From assembly GCA_002389675.1 (NCBI GenBank), contig DGQF01000034.1, positions 54,688-118,687 of the forward strand: a DNA stretch of 64,000 bases. Reading direction: 5' to 3'. Both the position numbers and the translations under genes were made by a program. This document shows positions 8,771 to 18,180 of the stretch, piece after piece; positions within the stretch are counted from its first letter, which is position 1; every line of letters starts with the position of its first letter. The stretch is from Gammaproteobacteria bacterium UBA4421. Its GTDB lineage: Bacteria; Pseudomonadota; Gammaproteobacteria; Pseudomonadales; Azotimanducaceae. Under the pieces are notes generated by a model. It ran no database searches. It was given only the letters and a program-made list of their open reading frames with translations, and was not told where the DNA came from.

Positions 8771-8987
8771 AGCACAGAGCTTACCAACCTGACGGTGGTT
8801 GGCTACGTTAAATTATTAAGATTTTTGCAAACAGACCGATCGCCGCCTCTACGAACGCTGCCCCGTGGTTCGATAGAGGAAAAGATTGGAAATTTGACTT
8901 GTGTCATCTGCCCAACCAGGTCGGGACTTGCAATTGTCGCCAGATGTCCCAATATATGCATGCAATGTATCTTTTTAGGTAAAAATA

Positions 8988-9659
8988 ATGGTCGAGCGGT
9001 CTATTTCTCAGGCAAGTGTTGCGGGCTTATCCGAACTGGAAACAAGTAAGGTCCTGCGCAACACCTATCTTCTTTTATCGATGACACTGGCCTTTAGCGC
9101 ACTTACAGCGGGCATCTCAGTGATGATGGGCGTGTCGCTGATGAATCCTTGGATTTTCCTCATAGGAGCAATTGGCTTGAGCTTTGCTGTGCACAAGACA
9201 GCAGACAGTGCGCTAGGGTTGCTGATGGTGTTCTTGTTTACAGGATTTATTGGGTTTTACGTCGGCCCTGTGATTTCGTTATACACATCTCTTCCAGGAG
9301 GCAGCAGTGCGGTTGTATCAGCATTGGGCCTGACCGCCGTTGCGTTTCTTGGGTTGAGTGGCTATGCGCTGGTAACTAAGAAAGATTTTGGATTCATGAC
9401 TGGATTCATTACGGTGGGCATGTGGGTTCTGCTAGGCGCTATTGTACTGGGCTTAGTGTTTGACCTGGGTGCGGTCCGGTTAGCGATCAGTGCGGGGGTT
9501 GTGCTGCTTATGAGCGCGTTAATACTGTGGCAAACCAGTGCCATCATTCATGGCGGCGAGACGAATTATATTCGTGCGACGGCGACGTTGTTTATGTCGA
9601 TTTATAACCTCTTTATGTCATTACTGCACCTCTTCATGGCATTTGGTGGTGACGACTGA
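8988..9659 (+). CDS. yccA: BAX-inhibitor-1 family membrane protein (YccA-like)
   Basis: A 223-aa polytopic protein with about seven membrane segments and a charged N-terminus beginning 'MVERSISQASVAGLSELETSKVLRNTYLLLS', read in two parts, characteristic of the bacterial YccA branch of BAX-inhibitor-1 proteins. The C-terminal 'NYIRATATLFMSIYNLFMSLLHLF' region also matches in two blocks. In E. coli YccA associates with and inhibits the FtsH membrane protease and protects SecY from degradation; the same role is inferred here. The symbol is by family resemblance. A strong terminator follows. Confidence 0.85.
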   Translation: MVERSISQASVAGLSELETSKVLRNTYLLLSMTLAFSALTAGISVMMGVSLMNPWIFLIGAIGLSFAVHKTADSALGLLMVFLFTGFIGFYVGPVISLYTSLPGGSSAVVSALGLTAVAFLGLSGYALVTKKDFGFMTGFITVGMWVLLGAIVLGLVFDLGAVRLAISAGVVLLMSALILWQTSAIIHGGETNYIRATATLFMSIYNLFMSLLHLFMAFGGDD

Positions 9660-9684
9660 TTTAAGGTCTACAATGTAAGTAAGG

Positions 9685-9728
9685 CCTCTGGTTATTTGGA
9701 AAAGTAGATAACCAGAGGTTTTTTTTTG
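9685..9728 (+). terminator. Rho-independent terminator after the BAX-inhibitor gene
   Basis: Inverted repeat cctctggttat (9685-9695) and its complement ending at 9718 enclose a short loop and are followed by eight or more T residues (9719-9727). Located between convergent genes. Confidence 0.9.
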
Positions 9729-9732
9729 CTTA

Positions 9733-11709
9733 TTAGCCAGTGGTGAGTGCGGTATAAACTTTGCTTAGTTGATCAGGCAGATCTGCCATATCCTCGATGA
9801 CCAGATAGCGTTCATTCGGGCACATTCGTTGGAGGTAATCCGGCCCGGACCGATCAACGGTGACACAAAATGTTTCAACTCCCTTTTGTTGCGCCTCTTG
9901 CAAAGATTTTGCCGTATCCTCTACCCCGTAGTTATGGTTGCCTCGTTCCGGCCCATAGTCGCTGTCTTGCGGGAAACCGTCGCTGATCACAATCAAGACT
10001 TTCATGGCATGCCCGGATTGCGTCAGCTTATGGGTGGCGTGCCTTATGGCCGGTCCCATGCGGGTTGAGCGCTTTGGGGTCATGCTCGCGATCGCTTGGA
10101 GGGTGCGCTGGGAAAACGCCTCATGTGGATCTTTGGCCGTGTAGATCTCAACGTTGTCCTTACCATAACCAGAAAATCCGTACACGCCGTAGCTGTCTCC
10201 CAATGCATCTAGGGCACTGGCCATTACCACCATTGCTTCGCGTTGAATGTCTATGATTTTTCGTTTTGGTGTCTCGTCGACGGGTGATTCTTCGAACTCC
10301 GAATCAAAAGGATCGCGCAAATTGTCGTTGTTGTTTTTTTGGTATGTGTCCCAGTCAAAAGGTTCGGGTGGCTCTATCGGATCGTCGGTTGACGCGGATA
10401 AATCGATTAAGAAAACGGCGCATACGTCGCGTTGCATGCGTTCCTTGCGTGAGTAAAATTGCTCGTTGGGGCTATGCCCTGCCCGTATGTCTTGGCGGGC
10501 TTCTATGATCGCGTTTAGGTCGAGCTCATCACCGTCTTGTACTCGAGAAACTCTTTGCAGACCGGTGGGACGAATCTGCTCCAGCTGTCGTTGCACGAGC
10601 GGTTGAAAGTGTTTGATGGCGTCTCTGAGCTCGGTGGTATCATAATCGTCGCTTCCGGTCAGTGGTTCTTCGTATACTCTGCACCAACGATTCAGGTAGC
10701 GGCGTTGCTGATAGTCCCATTCGTCGTAGCGGAAACTTCGTGCATTAGCGCGGTTGGTGCCTAGGGCATGTTGAACGGAGGCACGTTCCATATCGATTCG
10801 CCGTTTGAGAGTGTCTCGTTCATCGGCCAGTGATTTGATATCTAGCTCAGCCTCGCGAATCGCAGCATCGCCGGAGTCGCCGCGTTGCGCTTCAACGTCT
10901 TCTGCCGCTAACATGTCAACAGCCATCAGGCGTTCATCAAGTTGCTCTAAGTCCTCTTCCCACTCCTCAACGCGCTGTTCTCGATTCAGCCAATCGGGCA
11001 GCGATTCCTGTTGTTGTGGGTACGGATCAGTTTCGGTGAATACGTAGGCAGACTCAATTAAACTATAGAGCGTGCATAGCTCGGATACGCTGTCATAAAC
11101 GTCGGTTGAGGATGCTTCCAGATTTTGTAATGCGCAGCTCAACAATGACCATTGTTGGGGTATATTCGCTTCGCCCCACAGGTAGCGGTGACCCCAGCTA
11201 AGCGGGTCGATGTCAGGGCTTTCAGTGCTTAAAAGATGATTGTGGTAGTTTTGCAGGTGGCGTTTTAAGCCGGGGTATGTGCGCAGGAGGTAGGCTTGCA
11301 CCCTTGCTTTTTCTAATAATGTGAAGAGGTCAGCGGCCAGATTCGGGTGAGTGAAACTGCCGAACAGCAGGTGGAAATCACCGCTGCGTGCGGTGCCCGT
11401 CGCAGGCTCCGAATAGTGGGCTTTGAGTGTATCCACGCGCGCCAGCGCGGTACGCATTCGGAAGCTGAACGTTTGACATTCGCGCAAGCCCAACTGCTCC
11501 ATGACCAGCACACGATAACCGTTATGATCCGGCGCGTTGATATGTTCGGGCAAATAAATAGCGTCGCTGGATTGTCCCGTCTGATCTGGCCGATAGGCCA
11601 AACGCCGATGATTTACAAATTCCTCCGTGGATTTGATGTGAATATAACGCCCGGCGATTCCCTCTGTGAATAATGCGAGAGTATCTTCAGATTGGGCTAG
11701 ACTGACCAT
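9733..11709 (-). CDS. VWA-domain protein of the CbbO/NorD type
   Basis: A 658-aa soluble protein. The N-terminal two thirds are helical, with a probable coiled coil around residues 245-310 (Glu/Arg-rich); the C-terminal third is a von Willebrand factor A domain with the metal-ion site 'FLIDLSASTD' (DxSxS) near residue 420, 'STRMGPAIRHAT' and 'VISDGFPQDSD'. These are features of CbbO/NorD, the partners of CbbQ/NorQ MoxR-type ATPases; together they remodel or insert metal cofactors into Rubisco or nitric-oxide reductase. The ATPase gene is 3 bp upstream, but no Rubisco or NOR gene is in the window, so the client is unknown. Confidence 0.85.
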   Translation of the reverse strand: MVSLAQSEDTLALFTEGIAGRYIHIKSTEEFVNHRRLAYRPDQTGQSSDAIYLPEHINAPDHNGYRVLVMEQLGLRECQTFSFRMRTALARVDTLKAHYSEPATGTARSGDFHLLFGSFTHPNLAADLFTLLEKARVQAYLLRTYPGLKRHLQNYHNHLLSTESPDIDPLSWGHRYLWGEANIPQQWSLLSCALQNLEASSTDVYDSVSELCTLYSLIESAYVFTETDPYPQQQESLPDWLNREQRVEEWEEDLEQLDERLMAVDMLAAEDVEAQRGDSGDAAIREAELDIKSLADERDTLKRRIDMERASVQHALGTNRANARSFRYDEWDYQQRRYLNRWCRVYEEPLTGSDDYDTTELRDAIKHFQPLVQRQLEQIRPTGLQRVSRVQDGDELDLNAIIEARQDIRAGHSPNEQFYSRKERMQRDVCAVFLIDLSASTDDPIEPPEPFDWDTYQKNNNDNLRDPFDSEFEESPVDETPKRKIIDIQREAMVVMASALDALGDSYGVYGFSGYGKDNVEIYTAKDPHEAFSQRTLQAIASMTPKRSTRMGPAIRHATHKLTQSGHAMKVLIVISDGFPQDSDYGPERGNHNYGVEDTAKSLQEAQQKGVETFCVTVDRSGPDYLQRMCPNERYLVIEDMADLPDQLSKVYTALTTG

Positions 11710-11712
11710 TGG

Positions 11713-12543
11713 TTACGGTAAAATGACGTCAACGATATCTGCAACTGCATTTTGCACAATTCGATCGTCTGAGATGGCGGTGACGATGGCGACATCAGCG
11801 GCGCGTCTCGCCGCAATGCCGGCAGTCATCAGATTGGCGGCATAAATCAGAAGTCGTGTGCTTACGCCTTCCTCGAATCCGTGTTGTTTGAGGTTCCTTA
11901 CGCGTTCACCAATGACGGCAAGGCGCTCAGCGTCGGTGTTTTCTAGGCCCGCTTCATGCGCGATAATTGCAGCTTCCGCTTCGACGCTGGGGTAGTCAAA
12001 TTCCAGGCTGACGAAGCGTTGACGAGTGCTTGGTTTGAGGTCCTTAAGGACGCTTTGATAGCCCGGGTTGTAGGACAGCACGAGCAAAAACTCGGGGTGC
12101 GCGTGAAGGAGCTCGCCGGTTTTATCGATGGGCAACACTCTTCGGTGGTCGGTGAGTGAATGAATCAGTACGGTAGTATCTTTGCGGGCCTCAACGACTT
12201 CGTCGAGATAACAGACTGCGCCGGTGCGCACCGCGCGCGTGAGTGGACCGTCGGTCCAAATAGTTGAATCACCTTTGAGTAAATAGCGGCCGACCAAATC
12301 AGTAGCGGTCAGATCTTCATGGCAGGAAACCGTAATCAGCGGTACTTCCAGAGAGTTTGCGGTTTCCTGGTAAAGACGCCAAGTCATATGTTCGACAAAT
12401 CGAGTTTTCCCGCACCCGGTAGGTCCTTTAAGGAGAATGGGTAGGCGCGCGCTGTAAGCGGCGCGAAAGATTTCAACCTCGTCGGCCAGCGGCAGGTAGT
12501 AGGGCTCTTTGTCAGCGGTGAAAAAATTAACGGATTGGCTCAT
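11713..12543 (-). CDS. MoxR-type AAA ATPase of the CbbQ/NirQ/NorQ family
   Basis: A 276-aa AAA+ ATPase. Walker A 'GPTGCGKT' spans residues 40-47, Walker B is 'VCYLDEV' with Asp114/Glu115, a sensor region '[17 protein letters not shown]' follows, and the CbbQ C-terminal domain completes it. Members act as hexameric ring remodellers with a VWA adaptor. The neighbouring VWA gene begins 3 bp downstream, so both are co-transcribed and probably form one complex. Client enzyme is not encoded next to them. Confidence 0.88.
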   Translation of the reverse strand: MSQSVNFFTADKEPYYLPLADEVEIFRAAYSARLPILLKGPTGCGKTRFVEHMTWRLYQETANSLEVPLITVSCHEDLTATDLVGRYLLKGDSTIWTDGPLTRAVRTGAVCYLDEVVEARKDTTVLIHSLTDHRRVLPIDKTGELLHAHPEFLLVLSYNPGYQSVLKDLKPSTRQRFVSLEFDYPSVEAEAAIIAHEAGLENTDAERLAVIGERVRNLKQHGFEEGVSTRLLIYAANLMTAGIAARRAADVAIVTAISDDRIVQNAVADIVDVILP

Positions 12544-12760
12544 GTTGTCAGGTATTTACAAAACATTGATTGGCACCTTTATGGTCGGCGAGGCATTGGA
12601 CTTTTGGCTGGCTTAAAGCCATCAGCTATGGTCCTAAAATGCGGCCTTAGTGCCGCATCCCGCGGGAATGAGCGACTAACTATACAAGAAAGTCGGTGAA
12701 GTAAAAGATCTTGCCCGGATACAGGAGATTGTGCGCGCTCATGCACTGCCGGGCCTGAGT

Positions 12761-13066
12761 CTAAGCGCCGGGTGGAGGCACCTCGGTGACTTCGTAAAAT
12801 TTAGCCTCGACATTCTTTGGGGGGTTAGCCGCCATAGCGGCCTGAAAGTCAGCCATATGCGGCATACCAAAATGTGCGTTGAGGTCCGCCATGCTTGACC
12901 ATTTCTCGGTGATTCTAAGTATGTTGGGGTTATTGAGCTCGACGCTAAATGTGTAGTCATGACAACCTGATTCAGCCCTACTGGCGACTTCCATATCGGC
13001 TATGGCTTGTTTGAGTGCATCAATATTTTGTGCGGTCGATTCAATGGTGGCGTTGACGACAATCAT
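12761..13066 (-). CDS. Antibiotic-biosynthesis-monooxygenase (ABM) domain protein
   Basis: A 101-aa single-domain ferredoxin-like protein of the ABM/YgiN type: first strand 'MIVVNATIES', helix 'ALKQAIADMEVASRAESGC', then 'DYTFSVELNNPNILRITEKW' and 'LNAHFGMPHMADFQ', where the conserved His pair lies. Such dimeric proteins are quinol monooxygenases or heme- or reactive-species-handling enzymes. ATG 13066 is preceded by AGGAA at good spacing, so the longer upstream frame is rejected. Monocistronic. Confidence 0.78.
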   Translation of the reverse strand: MIVVNATIESTAQNIDALKQAIADMEVASRAESGCHDYTFSVELNNPNILRITEKWSSMADLNAHFGMPHMADFQAAMAANPPKNVEAKFYEVTEVPPPGA

Positions 13067-13397
13067 AAAGGTTCCTGTAGTAGTGACAGATGGATGTAGT
13101 GAAATATTAGCGTAAGCCAAGACGGACTTCGGTGCCATACCTATTGTGTCGGCAGCGCAGAGCACAAGTCACTACACATCGACAGGTCTCATGGCAAAAC
13201 GCTGCCCGCAAGAGAGCTGCTGGTGATGGAGCTTATCAAAAAGTATTCGAAATTCAGAACGTTACGCTCGCGTGCTAAATCTGCAGTGGACGGTCGACAT
13301 GAGTGCTATCCTTGGTTAGCTTGTAAAACCCTCAATCCATATATTTTGGTGCGGGTATTCTAAATTTAATAACGTCAGATCAGCGAGGGAGCCCGCC
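13067..13397. other. Intergenic region between divergent genes, no gene seen
   Basis: About 330 bp between the ABM gene (leftward) and the next rightward ORF. It should hold both promoters, but I see no convincing -35/-10 pair, hairpin with T run, or operator palindrome. No ORF with a ribosome binding site was found. Confidence 0.6.
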
Positions 13398-13676
13398 TTG
13401 GGTCAAAGTTTTCAATTTCAATATCGGCAAAAGTTGTTCCAGTTAAGCGTGACTGATGACGGTGCGCTAGAGCTTTACCTGCAAGGTTGTTTGCGAAAGC
13501 GGCGTGAGCGCGGCAGTAAAGAGCCGCAATATGTCTGGACTAATGTAGAGCTTGAATGGGAAGAGCACCATTATGTTGAGGCGCGTTATTGGGCGAGTTC
13601 CGGAGAAGTATCGGTCACGGTCAATGGCAATGTGTTACTAACTCAGGTGTTGGCGAGCGCGGTAATTGGCAGTTAG
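13398..13676 (+). CDS. Small conserved-looking hypothetical protein
   Basis: A 92-aa soluble protein starting at TTG with a purine-rich GAGGGA 8 nt upstream. The product alternates hydrophobic and charged residues in a beta-rich pattern: 'QSFQFQYRQKLFQLSV', 'LELYLQGCLRKRRERG', 'VWTNVELEWEEHHYVEARYW', ending 'VSVTVNGNVLLTQVL'. No domain is recognised. The sequence looks protein-like throughout and has no competing frame, so I consider it a probable gene. It precedes the aldehyde dehydrogenase gene by 160 bp. Confidence 0.5.
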   Translation: MGQSFQFQYRQKLFQLSVTDDGALELYLQGCLRKRRERGSKEPQYVWTNVELEWEEHHYVEARYWASSGEVSVTVNGNVLLTQVLASAVIGS

Positions 13677-13836
13677 CCGTTCCGGTTGTCAGCGATCTTT
13701 TAAAATTGTTCTTGGGCAGCAAATCTGCTCGTGTTTTAAATTTCGGTAGACTTTATCGGGCAAGATTATCCAGAATGCTGCACGCAAGCATGAAAGAGTG
13801 CACTCCGGCGAATACATAAATAGAGGAAGCATAATA

Positions 13837-15294
13837 ATGCAGGACATCACAACACAATCTATGGCAGAAACGACACAAGAGACTTTGAATGAAATCCTCG
13901 ATCGCCAGCGTAGGGCATACCTTGCAGAAGGTGTGGTGACGAATGCCACGCGTATCGATCGTTTAGAGCGTGCGGTCAATTTGCTCAAGAAACATGAAGG
14001 GCGGCTAGTAGAGGCGATGACAGCCGACTTCGGGCATCGTAGTGAGCATCAATCTCTGTTCACGGATATAGCCAGTTGTATTGGCCCATTGCGGCATGCG
14101 CAGAAACATCTAGCGCAGTGGCGCAAGTCCGAAAAGCGCAAGGCGGGGCCTTTCCCATTGAACCTGTTAGGCGCGAAAGCACGAGTGGATTATCAGCCCT
14201 TGGGTGTAGTGGGGGTCATCAGTCCTTGGAATTTCCCGGTTAATCTGACCTTCACGCCGCTGGCAGGCATTCTGGCTGCGGGTAACCGTTGTATGATCAA
14301 ACCAAGTGAGTACACACCGGCAACATCCGAGGCGATGGCCCAAGCGATTGCGGAGAGTTTTAGCGAGGAAGAAATAGCGGTAGTGATTGGTGGTCCGCAA
14401 ACAGGCGCAGATTTTTCAGGCCTAGCTTTTGATCATTTGCTCTTTACAGGTGCCACGGGTGTGGCCAAGCATGTAATGCGGGCAGCGTCAGAGAATTTGG
14501 TGCCGGTAACGCTAGAGTTGGGCGGAAAGTCTCCAGTTGTGGTTGGTCGTAGCGCAGATATCTCAAAAACAGCCGACGCCATCATAGCGGGTAAAATGAT
14601 GAATGCGGGGCAAATCTGTCTTGCGCCCGACTATGTTTATGTCCCCAAGGAGCGCTTGCGCGACTTTGTAGATGCCAGTGAAAAGTCTGTTGCGAAAATG
14701 TTTCCGACATTGCTGGACAACGCAGACTATACCTCAGTGATCAACCAGCGACACTTTGACCGGATTAATGGCTATGTTGAGCAGGCGCGCGAGCATGGCG
14801 TGGAAGTGGTGGAAATCAACCCTGCTAACGAAGATTTTGGGCAGCAGCCACACAATAAAATTGCGCCGACGTTGGTGATCAATCCAGCGGATGACTTGGA
14901 CGTCATGAAGGAAGAAATATTTGGCCCCGTAATGCCGGTCAAATCGTATGACGAGTTGGACGAAACATTGGATTACATCAATCAAAACCCACGTCCGCTA
15001 GGGTTGTACTATTTTGGGTCTGATGCAAAAGAGGAAAACCGCGTGCTGACACAAACCACCTCTGGGGGGGTTACGGTCAACGATGTGGTGATGCACGTGG
15101 CGCAGGAAGACTTGCCATTTGGTGGAGTGGGCCCATCTGGGATGGGGTCTTATCATGGCGAGGATGGCTTCAAAACGTTCAGCCATGCGAAGGCGGTTTT
15201 CACCCAGACTAAATTGAACATTGCTGAAATGGCGGGCTTGCGTCCGCCTTATGGTGAAAAGTTGTTGAAAGCGGTGCGTATGCAAATGCGTTAG
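13837..15294 (+). CDS. Coniferyl-aldehyde-dehydrogenase-type ALDH
   Basis: A 485-aa NAD(P)-dependent aldehyde dehydrogenase. Seen: 'ISPWNFPVNLTFTPLAGILA', 'KPSEYTP', 'TLELGGKSPVVV' (catalytic Glu) and the nucleophile region 'MNAGQICLAPDYVYVP' (catalytic Cys). The 'CLAPDY' context is typical of the coniferyl aldehyde dehydrogenase / YwdH-like class that oxidises long-chain or aromatic aldehydes to acids. ATG 13837 is preferred over 13798 because GAGGAAG (13823-13829) is correctly spaced. PhyH and Smr genes follow at 10 bp and 2 bp, forming an operon. Confidence 0.88.
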   Translation: MQDITTQSMAETTQETLNEILDRQRRAYLAEGVVTNATRIDRLERAVNLLKKHEGRLVEAMTADFGHRSEHQSLFTDIASCIGPLRHAQKHLAQWRKSEKRKAGPFPLNLLGAKARVDYQPLGVVGVISPWNFPVNLTFTPLAGILAAGNRCMIKPSEYTPATSEAMAQAIAESFSEEEIAVVIGGPQTGADFSGLAFDHLLFTGATGVAKHVMRAASENLVPVTLELGGKSPVVVGRSADISKTADAIIAGKMMNAGQICLAPDYVYVPKERLRDFVDASEKSVAKMFPTLLDNADYTSVINQRHFDRINGYVEQAREHGVEVVEINPANEDFGQQPHNKIAPTLVINPADDLDVMKEEIFGPVMPVKSYDELDETLDYINQNPRPLGLYYFGSDAKEENRVLTQTTSGGVTVNDVVMHVAQEDLPFGGVGPSGMGSYHGEDGFKTFSHAKAVFTQTKLNIAEMAGLRPPYGEKLLKAVRMQMR

Positions 15295-15304
15295 AATTGG
15301 ACTT

Positions 15305-16090
15305 ATGCAGAATCGATTGAGCCAGAATACGGTATCGCGGTTTCGTGAAGAGGGATTCATTGTTCTGCGGGGCGTCTTGGACGATCGTCTCATTGAAGAT
15401 GTCACTGCATTTGTGCGTGCTTCGTTGAATCCTTTGGTTGGCCCAGCAGAATTTGAGGCGGATGTTGGCTACCCGGGCGCGCCAGATCACCGACAAGCGG
15501 AGGGAGGGTTAACGCCCCGAAGGCTGCTGCATGCCTATGGCCGTTCTTCAAGGCTTCGAGATGTTGGGCTTCACCCCGAGGTTGTTGCTGCGGTAAACGG
15601 GCTGATGGGCGGACCTTGCCTGTTGTCCCAATGTCACCATAACTGCGTCATGACCAAATATCCGGGTTACAGCAGTGCCACAATGTGGCACCAGGACATC
15701 CGTTATTGGTCGTTTGATCAGCCGGAGCTGATTTCGGCGTGGTTTGCCTTGGGTGAGGAGAATGAGCGCAATGGTGCGCTGCAGGTGATCCCAGGTTCGC
15801 ATATGGCGTCTGTTGACCGGGGTCGCTTTGACGCCGCGTTATTTTTGCGGCCGGAATTACCGGAAAATTCAGCGTTGCTTGCGATGGCGGAAACTGTTGT
15901 GCTGCAGCCCGGTGATGTACTGTTGTTTCATTGTCGGTTGTTTCACGCGGCCGCTCGTAATGCCAGTTCCGTGGTTAAGCTATCTCCCGCATTCACTTAT
16001 CATCATCATGAAAATAGACCTATTCCTGGAACACGATCGGCGGAGTTTCCCAGCATTCCACTTTCTTCCCCTTTCCCTTTGCGCAACTGA
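15305..16090 (+). CDS. Phytanoyl-CoA dioxygenase (PhyH) family protein
   Basis: A 261-aa Fe(II)/2-oxoglutarate-dependent oxygenase. The iron ligands are visible as the HxD pair in 'MWHQDIRYWSF' and the distal His in 'LFHCRLFHAAARN'; 'NGALQVIPGSHMAS' is the conserved strand between them. Family members hydroxylate the alpha carbon of branched fatty acyl-CoA or other small molecules. Together with the upstream aldehyde dehydrogenase it suggests oxidation of an aliphatic or terpenoid chain, but the substrate is inference. Confidence 0.85.
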   Translation: MQNRLSQNTVSRFREEGFIVLRGVLDDRLIEDVTAFVRASLNPLVGPAEFEADVGYPGAPDHRQAEGGLTPRRLLHAYGRSSRLRDVGLHPEVVAAVNGLMGGPCLLSQCHHNCVMTKYPGYSSATMWHQDIRYWSFDQPELISAWFALGEENERNGALQVIPGSHMASVDRGRFDAALFLRPELPENSALLAMAETVVLQPGDVLLFHCRLFHAAARNASSVVKLSPAFTYHHHENRPIPGTRSAEFPSIPLSSPFPLRN

Positions 16091-16092
16091 TC

Positions 16093-16695
16093 ATGCTGCC
16101 CACTGACCGATCCGACGAACAGGATTTATTTGCTCAGGCGATGCAGGACGTGGCGCCAATTTCCAAAGGTCGCCAGCAGGCTGGGAAAACCGGGATAGAC
16201 GACAGTGATATGCATCGTCAGCGCCGGGATGCCGCAGAGGGGCGGCATGCGCCTCTAGTAGATCCAAACTTTTTAAGTTTGGGTGACGTTAGGCAGCGTC
16301 ATCCTATTGAATATTTGGAATGGAAAAAGGTCGGCGTGCAAAATGGTGTTTTTGATCGCTTGCGGCGTGGTGGCTATGATGTGGAGGCGAGCTTGGATTT
16401 GCACCGAAAAACGGTCAAAGAAGCGCGTGTTCTGGTGTATGGTTTTTTGCAGATGGCCAGTGCTAAGAACCAGCGCACGCTGTTAATGTCGCCGGGTAAA
16501 GGGGAGTTCAGCCAGACGCCGGCTCGCCTAAAGAGCTATGTCGCGCACTGGCTAGAGCAGCATCCAGAGGTTATTGCGTTTTGCTCTGCTCAGAAACATC
16601 ACGGTGGCGTCGGAGCGGTTTACGTCATGGTGCGCAAATCACCCGCGAGTCGAGAAATGAATCGCGAGCAGCATGGCATGAAAAGCGACAGCTGA
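16093..16695 (+). CDS. Smr-domain protein (SmrA/YdaL-like)
   Basis: A 200-aa protein: a charged N-terminal region with 'EDLF'-like start ('DRSDEQDLFAQAMQDVAP') followed by a Smr domain with the 'LDLHRKTVKEARVLVYGF' motif (about residue 98) and the C-terminal 'HHGGVGAVYVMVRK' (family 'HGGxGAxyV'). Stand-alone Smr proteins are nicking or RNA-cleaving endonucleases; SmrB acts on collided ribosomes and SmrA is less well defined. It starts 2 bp after the PhyH stop. Confidence 0.85.
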   Translation: MLPTDRSDEQDLFAQAMQDVAPISKGRQQAGKTGIDDSDMHRQRRDAAEGRHAPLVDPNFLSLGDVRQRHPIEYLEWKKVGVQNGVFDRLRRGGYDVEASLDLHRKTVKEARVLVYGFLQMASAKNQRTLLMSPGKGEFSQTPARLKSYVAHWLEQHPEVIAFCSAQKHHGGVGAVYVMVRKSPASREMNREQHGMKSDS

Positions 16696-16712
16696 GCGTT
16701 CCTGCCCACGCT

Positions 16713-17018
16713 TTACGGGCAAAGATAGCTGCGGAATTGTTGCCCACCGTTTTTGGGCTCGCCAATCGGTACGATGCCGTTTGCTCCCAAAGTTGCCGCT
16801 TCGTTTCGTGCGAGCACGGTAATTTCTTCGATCACCGTTTCACGGTTGCGATTAAAAACAACCTTAGCGTTAGTTTTAGTGGAGACCACTCCTTTTTGTG
16901 TGCACTGGCTAACTGCCTCCGCAGTGAGCTGATCCACATTGGCTCCTGCGTCCGTCAGTTGCACAAAACTGCAACCGCTGAGTGCGCTGATGCTCAAAAA
17001 CATAACAAAATATCTCAT
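16713..17018 (-). CDS. DUF4156 lipoprotein
   Basis: A 101-aa lipoprotein with lipobox 'ALSGC' (Cys16) and a DUF4156-type mature domain: 'LTDAGANVDQL', 'CTQKGVVSTKT' and the C-terminal 'ARNEAATLGANGIVPIG' stretch. DUF4156 proteins are small envelope lipoproteins of unknown function. It lies 8 bp downstream of the acyl-CoA dehydrogenase gene on the same strand and may be co-transcribed. Confidence 0.8.
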   Translation of the reverse strand: MRYFVMFLSISALSGCSFVQLTDAGANVDQLTAEAVSQCTQKGVVSTKTNAKVVFNRNRETVIEEITVLARNEAATLGANGIVPIGEPKNGGQQFRSYLCP

Positions 17019-17026
17019 TGTGATGC

Positions 17027-18136
17027 CTAAATTCGCCCTTTACCCAACTCCAAAATGCCTCGACCGATATTCAGGCGTAAGACGTCACTTGCGCCCTCGG
17101 CGAGGCGCCAAGTGCGTACTTTTTGATACAGCTTTGCCAAAGGGTGATCCTCTACCAGCGCGCCTCCTCCAACCAGTTGGATGGCGGTATCAACAATTTC
17201 CCCAACGGCCTCTGTGGCGAATACTTTGCAGGCCATGGCCTCATTGACGATGTTTTGGCCTTGATCAGCAAGGCGTGCTGTTCGATAGAGCATGCTCCTG
17301 GCTGCAAAGGCCTTAATGCGCAAGTCTGCATAGCGTAAGCGGACGACGTTTTGACTGCCGCGTGGCTTACCACTTTTGTCGATGCCCAGAAGATGAGTGT
17401 TGAGTAAATTGATCGTCCACAGCATATAGCCGCTGGCTTGCGCTGCGAAAAGCAGGCGCGTGTCGCCGATTTGCCGCATTGCTTTGGGTAGCCCTTGACC
17501 AGGCTCACCAATGATGTGTGCTGTGGGCACAGTCACGTCGGTAAATTTAAAAGCGGCGTGATGGGATCCATCTAAGGCGGTAAAGCGACGTTCTAAGGCG
17601 ACTCCGGCAGTTGCGGTATTAATGACAACAAGAGACGAACCGCGACCCTTGATATCAACCAGTGTATTGATGAAATCCGCGTCAGCGCCGCCTGTGACAT
17701 AGGATTTTTGGCCGTTGATGATGAGTTCGTTGCCCTGAATGATCCCGGCTGTCGGATGTGCGGCATCGTCAGGCTCGGTAAAGCCAAAACTTCCGCGAAT
17801 AGTGCCCGCGAGCAAAGGCCGCAGGTGGGAGCTGTACAAAGGATCCTTCACATTGGCCAATACGCCCGGGCTTGGACCAAAGACCGCATCCAAATAGCTT
17901 GGATTGTGTGAGCAAAGGGTTTCGCGTGCGACGCATAAAGCTAGGGCTGAGCTTGCGCTGCCGCCAAAGTCGGTCGGCTGGGTCATTGGAAAAAGCCCCA
18001 CATCTTTGGCGCCTGCGCGAATGAGCGCTCGTGCGGCATCAGTGGGGTGCTCCGCTGCAGGATTCATCACGTTGGCGACAAATTCGTTGCAGGTATCAAT
18101 CAGCGTTAATAATTCGCGGGAGAGTGACTCAGGCAC
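17027..18136 (-). CDS. Acyl-CoA dehydrogenase family protein
   Basis: A 369-aa flavoprotein of the acyl-CoA dehydrogenase fold: helical N-domain, 'GSFGFTEPDDAAHPTAG' (FAD/substrate-binding segment), 'LIINGQKSYVTGG', and the C-terminal helix 'WRLAEGASDVLRLNIGRGIL', where the catalytic Glu position is normally found ('EG.S'). GTG start with GAGGA upstream. It would oxidise an acyl-CoA to the 2-enoyl-CoA with electrons to ETF. The exact substrate class is not readable. Confidence 0.85.
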   Translation of the reverse strand: MPESLSRELLTLIDTCNEFVANVMNPAAEHPTDAARALIRAGAKDVGLFPMTQPTDFGGSASSALALCVARETLCSHNPSYLDAVFGPSPGVLANVKDPLYSSHLRPLLAGTIRGSFGFTEPDDAAHPTAGIIQGNELIINGQKSYVTGGADADFINTLVDIKGRGSSLVVINTATAGVALERRFTALDGSHHAAFKFTDVTVPTAHIIGEPGQGLPKAMRQIGDTRLLFAAQASGYMLWTINLLNTHLLGIDKSGKPRGSQNVVRLRYADLRIKAFAARSMLYRTARLADQGQNIVNEAMACKVFATEAVGEIVDTAIQLVGGGALVEDHPLAKLYQKVRTWRLAEGASDVLRLNIGRGILELGKGRI

Positions 18137-18180
18137 GTGATAGATCCTCAGATGTTGCGGTCAGACAGGTATGGAAATGC

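Noticed and set aside
8784..8802. Short CCAACC/GGTTGG inverted repeat before the rhomboid gene
   Set aside because: Only 6 bp of stem with no T run or spacing that suggests function.
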